Positions 57,576-64,000 of a stretch of 64,000 nucleotides of DNA are shown here, in pieces (the first letter of the stretch is position 1; each line of letters begins with the position of its first letter). The notes beneath the pieces are model-generated. The model saw nothing but the letters and a program-made list of their open reading frames with translations. It did no database searches and had not been told where the DNA came from. The stretch is from positions 62,001-126,000 of the forward strand of contig NZ_JACSDI010000008.1 of assembly GCF_022410515.1 (NCBI RefSeq). The letters run 5' to 3'. The position numbers and the translations under genes are program-made. This DNA is from Shewanella cutis. GTDB lineage: Bacteria > Pseudomonadota > Gammaproteobacteria > Enterobacterales > Shewanellaceae.

Positions 57576-58325
57576 TTAAATCGGTTGTATCTCTAATTCA
57601 AACTTTGCCTGTGGCATGGTCAAATTAATGTGTGCCTGCCAGAGGGAATCGTCGGTTTGGTGCTGATAACGAATTTGTATCACTTGGGTTTGGTTATCGT
57701 TGTAACTGATAAGCGTGTCTTGGCTATAAAACTGGCGGCAGGGAATGGCGTCACATAACCCTGTCACTAAACTTCCACCTTCTAAATGACTACGAATACT
57801 CTGTTCTGGCCAATAGATAAGTTGCATCATCGCCATCAGGTATTCGGCTTTAAACTCATTCCCAAGTAGCTGGCTCTGCTCACTGCTGAGTGTATTCCCA
57901 TCGTAAACCAAGGTAAACAATGCTTGCCCTAGCGGGGCGAGCCCCACCAGCGTCATGCGTTCCCCTTCAAGTTCGAGCTGGGTGAGCAGTTCATGGGTGT
58001 TATCGCCCACTTTAATGCTCACCTTCTGACTAAAAGATTGGGAGGATACCTTTGCTTTGCTGTCGCCTTGCTGACTCTGGCTCGAAGAGTCTGTGCCAGT
58101 TGGGTTTGCGGCAGGCTGACTTGTTGGCTTAGTGAGTGGTTTATCCGTTGCAGGGCCAAAATGCTGTGGCAGTGGTGCTAAGCAATAACGCATATCTTTT
58201 GTGAATCCGACGCAGGTTTGCCGATAGAGCAGCTCACTGCAACCCATCAAGCCGAGGCTTGAGAACATTAGGGGTACTGTCACTATCGCTTTTGTGCGAC
58301 CTTTGGCGTTAGGGCTTAGACGCAT
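57576..58325 (-). CDS. DUF3261 lipoprotein of the aryl-polyene cluster
   Basis: 249 residues. The signal has a lipobox-like LGLMGC. A low-complexity Ser/Gln/Pro/Lys linker (about 60-100) precedes a C-terminal DUF3261 domain. DUF3261 proteins recur in aryl-polyene and flexirubin clusters beside LolA and MMPL genes; a LolB-like receiver role at the outer membrane is plausible but unproven. It starts 5 bp after the flavoenzyme. Confidence 0.8.
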   Translation of the reverse strand: MRLSPNAKGRTKAIVTVPLMFSSLGLMGCSELLYRQTCVGFTKDMRYCLAPLPQHFGPATDKPLTKPTSQPAANPTGTDSSSQSQQGDSKAKVSSQSFSQKVSIKVGDNTHELLTQLELEGERMTLVGLAPLGQALFTLVYDGNTLSSEQSQLLGNEFKAEYLMAMMQLIYWPEQSIRSHLEGGSLVTGLCDAIPCRQFYSQDTLISYNDNQTQVIQIRYQHQTDDSLWQAHINLTMPQAKFELEIQPI

Positions 58326-58329
58326 CGAA

Positions 58330-59655
58330 TTACACCTCGGCTAATTCGTTGATTGTGAGTTCGCTGATTGCTGGTTCGGTGGTCGTGAGTTCAGCATCCT
58401 GCCGACATAGCTCGACCACCATGTTTAGACGTCGCTCGGATTCTTTAACAAAGGGATTTTGCACATCCCAAGCATAGCCCGCCAAAATCGAGCAAATCAT
58501 CTGCTTGATTTTAGGATTCGGATCTTCATAAAAAATCACATCTTGGAAGCGGCCATCGTACCAAGCCTGCACATAAGTGCGGAAGGTGTTCACCCCTTGC
58601 ATTAACGGCGCTGAGTACTCGGTAGGCCAGTCTACGGTATTACCATTAAGCTGTTTGGTCACGCATTTTGCTGCCATGGATGCCGACTGCATCGCGATAG
58701 TTACGCCCGATGAAAACACCGGATCGAGGAACTCACCGGCATTGCCCAGCAACGCAAATTTATCGGTGGCAAGGCGCGATACGTTGGCGGAATAGCCCTT
58801 GAGCGTCGCGCAGGGCTGGGCGACTTTGGCATTGGCTAGTAGTGCTTTCAGGCCCGGCTCTTCCTTGACTATAGTCATTAACTGCTGCTCTAAATCGCCT
58901 TCTAGGCGCGCGAGCAATTGTGGTTCGGCCACCACACCAAGTGAGCAGCGACCATTGCTGAAGGGAATCAACCAGTACCAAATATCCTGATGCTGCGGGT
59001 GCACGCTAATTAAAATCTTATTTCGGTCGAAGTTGGGATCGCTGATGTTATCTTCCACATGGGTGAAGATGGCGCTGCGGGTAGGCAGTGAGGACGGCGT
59101 TTCGAGGTCGAGCAGCCGTGGTAAGACTCGGCCAAAGCCGCTGGCATCGAGCACATATTTGGCCTCGACTTGATAAAGTTCACCCTGCTCGTTACGCACA
59201 GTTAAACGTGGCGCGGCAGTTAACTCTATCGCCTCAACGGTTTCACCGTAACGGATCTCCACCCCAAAGCTTGCCGCAGTATCGGCGAGCAATTTGTCGA
59301 AGTTTCCCCGTTGTACTTGGAAGGTTGTCCCCGGCCCAGGGGTAAATTTGTCGGTAAAATCGAAAGTGGTATACACCCCGTTACGGCGGAAGGCTGCACC
59401 GTTTTTATATTGGAATCCCGCGGCATTCAGCGCCTCTAACATGCCCGCTTCTTCGATAAATTGCATACAGCAGGGCAGCAAGCTCTCACCGATCGAAAAG
59501 CGCGGAAAGTGTTGTCTTTCAAGCACGACGACACGTTTACCTTGCTTATGTAACAAGCTGGCGGCAATCGAGCCGGATGGGCCCGCACCAATAATGGCGA
59601 CATCGACGCAAAGGGAGTGAGACTGTGTGGCGCTAGCCGCATTAGAGGTAGACAT
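58330..59655 (-). CDS. halogenase-like FAD-dependent oxidoreductase
   Basis: 441-residue flavoprotein of the tryptophan-halogenase/FAD monooxygenase family. FAD motif IIGAGPSGSIAASLL, GESLLP, K84 in FQYKNGAAF (position of the halogenase catalytic Lys) and WYWLIP at 226-231, matching the halogenase WxWxIP signature. No signal peptide. In this cluster it would modify the aryl head group, by hydroxylation or halogenation. It starts directly after the MMPL stop (TAA-ATG). Confidence 0.85.
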   Translation of the reverse strand: MSTSNAASATQSHSLCVDVAIIGAGPSGSIAASLLHKQGKRVVVLERQHFPRFSIGESLLPCCMQFIEEAGMLEALNAAGFQYKNGAAFRRNGVYTTFDFTDKFTPGPGTTFQVQRGNFDKLLADTAASFGVEIRYGETVEAIELTAAPRLTVRNEQGELYQVEAKYVLDASGFGRVLPRLLDLETPSSLPTRSAIFTHVEDNISDPNFDRNKILISVHPQHQDIWYWLIPFSNGRCSLGVVAEPQLLARLEGDLEQQLMTIVKEEPGLKALLANAKVAQPCATLKGYSANVSRLATDKFALLGNAGEFLDPVFSSGVTIAMQSASMAAKCVTKQLNGNTVDWPTEYSAPLMQGVNTFRTYVQAWYDGRFQDVIFYEDPNPKIKQMICSILAGYAWDVQNPFVKESERRLNMVVELCRQDAELTTTEPAISELTINELAEV

Positions 59656-62160
59656 TTAAATAACATTCCTTGTAGGTATCGAGACCTTGTTGGTGGTTAA
59701 AACCTGACTGGTGGTCAAAATCAATGGCGAAAGTACAAAGGTAAAGCCTATGCCGAGGGATAGGGTTAATCCAAAGTAATGAATGGCTTGGGTTTGGCTA
59801 AAGGCGAGTAAGCCAAAGGCCAATAGGGTCGAACAGGCAGACATAAATACCGCCATCATCACCGCCTTGCCATGTTGTTCAGCGGAGGCAAAAAACAAGC
59901 TGTAATCTATCCCAATCCCGAAGACTAAAATCAGCGCCAGCGCATGGAATAAGCTTAAGGGGGAGCCGACTAAGCCTAAAATGGCTAAGGTGAGTACCGC
60001 GGCCAATGCCGGCACGGCGACAACCACAGTGGCCTTTTTGAGCCCAAAACTTAGGCTAAATAGCAAGAGCGCGATAACCAGCGCTAGGCCCAATAATTTA
60101 AGGGTGAGCAGGCGATAATGCCCCATCACGGTGGAAATATCCGCGACTTTATCGATAAGTTGTACCTGTGGATCTTTGGCAAAGCGCGCTTTGAGAGCCG
60201 CAATATCTTCAATACCACCGAGCAACACTATGGCGCCATGGCTGTCGCTTCCTAGGTTTGTATTATCTGCACTGGCCCTTGGGTTCGTTGAGTGTTCAAG
60301 CGGCGCTAATCTCAGAGGTGCAAGCCAAAGTGGTGCTAGCTGTTTACCAAAGCCCAGTTCGAAAAAATCCGTCGGGGTGATATAGCTGTCTTTAGCTGCA
60401 AGATAGGCGGCAGTAAGGTTTGGCGCTAGGCTCTCATCAAGGCCAATGCTATTTAGCACTGTGGTTAATTGCGACTGGTAAATCTCGCCCTGTAACCGAT
60501 ATGCAGCATCTTGCTTTTGCTTGCTTGGCAGGTAACGGCTAAGGCTGACATAGTTGCCCAGCTCTTGCTGTTTAATGGCGGTATCGAGTTGTGGGCCTAG
60601 GCTTTCGAGTTTCTGCAATAAGGCTTCTTCACTCGATGCGCGCACCAATAAAAACTGGTTATCGGTGCCACCACTGAGGAGTTTTCTGAGCTTATCTTCA
60701 GGCTCTGTCACACTCGCAGGGCTTTGCTGTAAATGGCGAATATCATCATCCACCTTAAGCTGACTGATTCCCAGTAAACAGACGCCTACGAGTGCTAAGG
60801 TGAATAGGCTCAGGCCCCATGGCGACACCAGCTTGTTTGATAATTGCGTCAGACGCGCAAGATAAGCTTGCGCAAGATTCAGCGGACGCTCCCCCGATGG
60901 CAACTTGCTGCCCGCTAATAACGGATAGGCCAGCACTAACGTCAGGTAGGCGCCGAGTAAGCCAGAGGCGCAGAAAATCGCCACCTGTTGCATACCGGGA
61001 AACGGTGCTAAGCCAATGCCAACATAGGCCAAGGCGCTAGTGATAAAGGCGAGCGACACTGTGGGGAAGATATAGGCCACGGTCGCCTGCGCGCTACGCT
61101 GATGATCGCTTAACCGCTCGCAGTAAAAGTGGAAACTGTAGTCGATGGCTATTCCAATCAGGCTGGTGCCAAAGACGAGAGTCAGTAAATGCAGCTCCCC
61201 GAACACGCTTAAGGTAAAGGTCACCGCCAGCAGTAGGCCGCTGGAGATGGTCACTATCGCCAGTAGCAGCGGCATCACGGAGCGAAATGCTAGCCAGACT
61301 AATAACACCACCCCAAGCAGAGAGGCGAGGCCAAGGACAGAGATTTCACTCTTGGCAGTATTGGTGGCTTCGATGGCATGAAATAGCGCGCCCGCCTGTA
61401 AGACTTGTATGCCGGCATATTGCTCAGTGACGGTAGTAAGTGCTTGTGTTAACGCTGCTTGCTGAATGAGTTGGGCATTGGGATTAAAGGCGCTGTCTTT
61501 GCCCTTTGCCATTACAATGGCGGCCACGCCTTCACTGTTATCAACACCTTGGTTGGGATGAGCAAGTAAAATCCCTTGCTTGGCGCTCAGTTTCGAGCTG
61601 GGCGCGAGGGCGAGCAAATTGGCGGGAAATAACAGCAAAGGATCTTGGGTCAAGAGTTGGCTATTGGCGTAACTAAAGGCGTTGTAGAGCTGAGCAGTCG
61701 CCGAGGCAACTAAGCTATCGAGGCCATTATGGGTTAACGCATCGGCTTGCTCCGAGGTTAATAGCTTAAATCGATGGGGAAAATAATACTGGCCTAGGGT
61801 TTCACCCATCTGCATATCGGCGCTGCGAATATCGGTAAAGGCGCCGTTTTGAGCCTTAAGCTGCTCAATCAAAAGTGTTGCCGCGGCAATGGCTTGCGTT
61901 TCATCCTTGGCAATCAGGGCAAGATACACTTGATCGGCGAGTGTTGACTCCACTTGCTCAAGAGCGCGCGCCGTAAGGGTGTCTTGCTGCAGATGGGGCA
62001 GCATGGCGAGTATATCGCTTTGAACCTTGGCCCCATAGTGCCACAGTTGCAGCGTCCATAGGCTCGCCGCCAGCATCAGGCTCAGCCAAATAGCAAAACG
62101 CCATTTGATCGATGTCTGCATCAAAGTGTGATTTATGCGTGCGGCAATCTTGGTCGCCAT
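59656..62160 (-). CDS. MMPL-family (RND-like) exporter
   Basis: 834-residue inner-membrane exporter with two repeats of one plus five helices and large periplasmic loops after helices 1 and 7. Characteristic TM4 blocks are GTSLIGIAIDYSFHFY in the first half and VFGIGIDYSLFFASAEQHG in the second. It probably lifts the aryl-polyene lipid out of the inner membrane to the LolA-like carrier. The start overlaps the LolA-like stop (TAATG). Confidence 0.9.
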   Translation of the reverse strand: MATKIAARINHTLMQTSIKWRFAIWLSLMLAASLWTLQLWHYGAKVQSDILAMLPHLQQDTLTARALEQVESTLADQVYLALIAKDETQAIAAATLLIEQLKAQNGAFTDIRSADMQMGETLGQYYFPHRFKLLTSEQADALTHNGLDSLVASATAQLYNAFSYANSQLLTQDPLLLFPANLLALAPSSKLSAKQGILLAHPNQGVDNSEGVAAIVMAKGKDSAFNPNAQLIQQAALTQALTTVTEQYAGIQVLQAGALFHAIEATNTAKSEISVLGLASLLGVVLLVWLAFRSVMPLLLAIVTISSGLLLAVTFTLSVFGELHLLTLVFGTSLIGIAIDYSFHFYCERLSDHQRSAQATVAYIFPTVSLAFITSALAYVGIGLAPFPGMQQVAIFCASGLLGAYLTLVLAYPLLAGSKLPSGERPLNLAQAYLARLTQLSNKLVSPWGLSLFTLALVGVCLLGISQLKVDDDIRHLQQSPASVTEPEDKLRKLLSGGTDNQFLLVRASSEEALLQKLESLGPQLDTAIKQQELGNYVSLSRYLPSKQKQDAAYRLQGEIYQSQLTTVLNSIGLDESLAPNLTAAYLAAKDSYITPTDFFELGFGKQLAPLWLAPLRLAPLEHSTNPRASADNTNLGSDSHGAIVLLGGIEDIAALKARFAKDPQVQLIDKVADISTVMGHYRLLTLKLLGLALVIALLLFSLSFGLKKATVVVAVPALAAVLTLAILGLVGSPLSLFHALALILVFGIGIDYSLFFASAEQHGKAVMMAVFMSACSTLLAFGLLAFSQTQAIHYFGLTLSLGIGFTFVLSPLILTTSQVLTTNKVSIPTRNVI

Positions 62161-62984
62161 TATTTCGCCTTACTCTCTTTAGGATCAGTCTCCCGTGAAG
62201 GATCTTTTTGAGTCACAGCGATGGAAAACTGGGCTAATTCGGCGTCGCTCAGTTTACCTTGGCGCAGCTCGCGAAAATCGATACGGGTGATATCCTGCGG
62301 GCTTACGTTGGGTGCGGCGCTGAGCAGCACTAAGGCATGAAGAGTATCGCTGCCTTCGAGCACCATGTTAGCGATGGCTTTTTTCATTAGCGGATCTTTA
62401 GGGGTTAATCCGAGCTGCCAGTTTTCCTTAGCTAATTCATTCGTTAAGGTTTTTTGAGCTAAGAAGTGCAGCTCAAAATGATTGCTTAAACCCGAAATAT
62501 CACCGCCCAGCATGGCACTCACCAGACTGGGTAATAAATCTCCCATGGCCGCAGCACTTGCCGAAGCATCGGCGCTGCTGACTTGCACTCGTCCTTGGCT
62601 ATCTCGCTGAATAAGATGCTTATCCTTTAAAATGAGCAAGGACTCAAAGGGCGTAAGCTGCTGCCAAATCAGCCCTTGGTCTTTGTCGAATACAAACTGA
62701 CCTTGGCTAACGAGGGGCTTTTTTAGCACTTTAAGTTGGCGGGATTGCACAAAGTGGCCGCGCACCGTCTCGCCAAGGTTAAGCTTTTGGCTGAGGGCGA
62801 GTAATGCGGCGTTATCGGCACCTTGGTTAAACAGGGGCTGATATTGGCTCGCTTCTGTAAGGTTTGGTGCAGCAAGGTCTTGCGCCTGCACTGAGCCAAG
62901 CAGCACGGTGCAGTTTAATAGTGCGCCTTGGCAGAACCATTGCACCCACTTAGCTCGCGACCAGGTTTTGAGGAGGACATTCAT
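62160..62984 (-). CDS. LolA-like outer-membrane lipoprotein carrier
   Basis: 274 residues with an N-terminal signal (WVQWFCQGALLNCTVLLGSVQA) and a LolA fold: VRGHFVQSRQLKVLKKPLVSQGQFVFDKDQGLIWQ is the typical first strands. Distinct from the housekeeping LolA; this branch is associated with aryl-polyene clusters, presumably carrying lipidated pigment across the periplasm. ATGA overlap with the thioesterase and TAATG with MMPL. Confidence 0.86.
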   Translation of the reverse strand: MNVLLKTWSRAKWVQWFCQGALLNCTVLLGSVQAQDLAAPNLTEASQYQPLFNQGADNAALLALSQKLNLGETVRGHFVQSRQLKVLKKPLVSQGQFVFDKDQGLIWQQLTPFESLLILKDKHLIQRDSQGRVQVSSADASASAAAMGDLLPSLVSAMLGGDISGLSNHFELHFLAQKTLTNELAKENWQLGLTPKDPLMKKAIANMVLEGSDTLHALVLLSAAPNVSPQDITRIDFRELRQGKLSDAELAQFSIAVTQKDPSRETDPKESKAK

Positions 62985-63415
62985 TCGTTATCCGCCTTTG
63001 CCAGCAGCGGGGCGATTTTGCTGCGAAACACCTCTGGCGTCACAAAGCACATTTCTTGGCTCGTCATATCCACCGCCGCCTGAATGGTATAGCCCTTAGT
63101 AATGCGCTCGCCGGTTGCGGTATCACGGATTTGATAATTGATTTTTAAGCGATTTTCCCACTCAACTAACTCGGCACGCACGGTAATATGTTGCTCGAAG
63201 GTGCTGGGCTTAACGTATTTGATCTGCACATCAATAATCGGCCAAGCGTAGTTCGAGGCTCGCATTTGGCGGTAGTTATAGCCTAATTCATCGAGCAATT
63301 TGCAGCGGGCAACCTCAAAGTAACGCAGGTAATTTCCATGCCAAGTAATCCCCATCGAATCCACATCGTGGAAGGGGACCTGCATATCCATTTCTATGCT
63401 AAGCAAGGCTTTCAT
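62981..63415 (-). CDS. 4HBT-type acyl-CoA/ACP thioesterase
   Basis: 144-residue hotdog thioesterase with the active-site block DVDSMGITWHGNYLRYFE (Asp and His of the 4-hydroxybenzoyl-CoA thioesterase type). It probably releases the finished polyene or edits stalled chains. ATG 63415 overlaps the ammonia-lyase stop (ATGA) and has GGGAAG upstream; an ATG 15 nt earlier is less likely. Confidence 0.87.
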   Translation of the reverse strand: MKALLSIEMDMQVPFHDVDSMGITWHGNYLRYFEVARCKLLDELGYNYRQMRASNYAWPIIDVQIKYVKPSTFEQHITVRAELVEWENRLKINYQIRDTATGERITKGYTIQAAVDMTSQEMCFVTPEVFRSKIAPLLAKADNE

Positions 63416-64000
63416 CGGCACACTTCCCATTCACCGGCTTGGATTTTAGCGACGGTTTGGCGCAGCACGGCTTCCAGTGGTCGGTCTTCGACTAATGGCG
63501 CAAAGTCAGCGCGCACTTGGGCGAGCGTGGTCGCCAGCGAAGGGGTCAGTGAGGCTTCGTCTAACTCGTTTTGTTTGATACGAAGATCAATGCCTTGAGT
63601 CATGGCCAGCAGGGCTGCGGCGGCGACTTGTTCTGTTAGTTGCAATATGCGCATACAGTCACGGGCGGCGATAGTACCCATGCTGACTTTGTCTTGGTTA
63701 TGGCATTCGGTTGAGCGTGAGAAAACGCTTGCGGGCATAGTGTGTTTCAGTGCTTCCGCCGTCCAAGCTGAAACGCCGATTTGCACCGCCTTAAAGCCAT
63801 GGTTGATGGCGCGGCGTGCACCAGTCGAACCCGAAAGGTTAGCGGGTAAACCGTTGTTAAATTTAGGGTCCATCACTAATGCCATTTGGCGATCGATCAG
63901 ATCAGCGATATTGGCCACAGTATTTTTTAAGGAGTCCATCGCAAAGGCGATATGCCCGCCGTAAAAATGGCCGCCATGGAGAATATGCTCGCCTTCAGCA
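63412..64000 (-). CDS. HAL/PAL/TAL aromatic amino acid ammonia-lyase, partial C-terminus
   Basis: About 196 residues to the window edge. The frame continues upstream of the first ATG at 63939 without a stop (AEGEHILHGGHFYGGHIAFAM), so the start lies outside. The segment FYGGHIAFAMDSLK with SRSTECHNQDKVSMGT is the C-terminal active-site half of histidine/phenylalanine/tyrosine ammonia-lyases. The MIO-forming ASG triad is off-window. In this cluster it should deaminate tyrosine or phenylalanine to give the aryl starter; a housekeeping HutH is unlikely given the partners. Confidence 0.9.
   Translation of the reverse strand, partial: AEGEHILHGGHFYGGHIAFAMDSLKNTVANIADLIDRQMALVMDPKFNNGLPANLSGSTGARRAINHGFKAVQIGVSAWTAEALKHTMPASVFSRSTECHNQDKVSMGTIAARDCMRILQLTEQVAAAALLAMTQGIDLRIKQNELDEASLTPSLATTLAQVRADFAPLVEDRPLEAVLRQTVAKIQAGEWEVCR

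Overview
The window is chromosomal DNA of a marine or aquatic gammaproteobacterium, almost certainly Shewanella of the S. oneidensis type. The basis is gene content and order recognised from protein families: moaACDE-modABC next to an ETF-ubiquinone oxidoreductase, glnA-typA-katG, a PrnB-like/kynureninase-like pair, an aryl-polyene cluster and many c-di-GMP and chemotaxis genes. I ran no database search. No rRNA, tRNA, CRISPR, prophage or insertion sequence was seen.

Layout. 1-9.5 kb: a partial ovothiol synthase (ovoA, running off the left edge), a 2OG-Fe(II) oxygenase, a PfkB sugar kinase, a diguanylate cyclase, a MOSC protein, a DUF4870 protein and a chemoreceptor. 9.7-16.7 kb: ETF-QO, then the molybdenum cofactor block moaA, moaC, moaD, moaE, modA, modB, modC. 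moaA has a Moco-riboswitch-like leader and an FNR/EtrA-like box about 61 bp upstream of the predicted transcription start. 17-21.9 kb: a PepSY/response regulator/histidine kinase set, an RluA-type pseudouridine synthase, a second diguanylate cyclase and a 55-residue YqaE/Pmp3 protein. 21.9-28 kb: a Fur-box-controlled TonB receptor, a DUF2986 protein, a CHAP/unknown/M23 cell-wall group and a Dcu C4-dicarboxylate transporter. 28.2-30.6 kb: a two-gene unit of a PrnB/IDO-superfamily protein and a kynureninase-like PLP enzyme.

32-42.5 kb: glnA with a sigma-54 promoter and NtrC-like sites, typA (bipA), a third diguanylate cyclase, katG, a NapH-like ferredoxin and small envelope proteins. 42.5-50 kb: mostly housekeeping and envelope genes (yihY, prolyl aminopeptidase, dtd, thioesterase, trypsin-like lipoprotein, azoR, rhodanese, GNAT).

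50.2-52.2 kb is the clearest accessory island: two VCR-like attC sites, minus-strand gene cassettes for an Mrr-like PD-(D/E)xK nuclease and a HEPN-like protein, no integrase in view, and a nested-palindrome element at the distal end. 52.9-64 kb is a co-oriented minus-strand aryl-polyene biosynthesis cluster: ammonia-lyase, thioesterase, LolA-like carrier, MMPL exporter, halogenase-like flavoenzyme, DUF3261 lipoprotein, ketosynthase, dehydratase, ketoreductase, ketosynthase. Several of its genes are coupled by ATGA or TAATG overlaps. It runs off the right edge, so ACPs, ligase and chain-length factor are not visible here.

How they work together: the ammonia-lyase would make a cinnamoyl/coumaroyl starter, the FabF/FabG/FabZ-like enzymes extend it to a polyene, and the LolA/MMPL/lipoprotein genes probably move the lipid-linked pigment to the outer membrane. 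The mod genes supply molybdate to the moa pathway, which in Shewanella serves anaerobic molybdoenzymes; this fits the FNR-like site.
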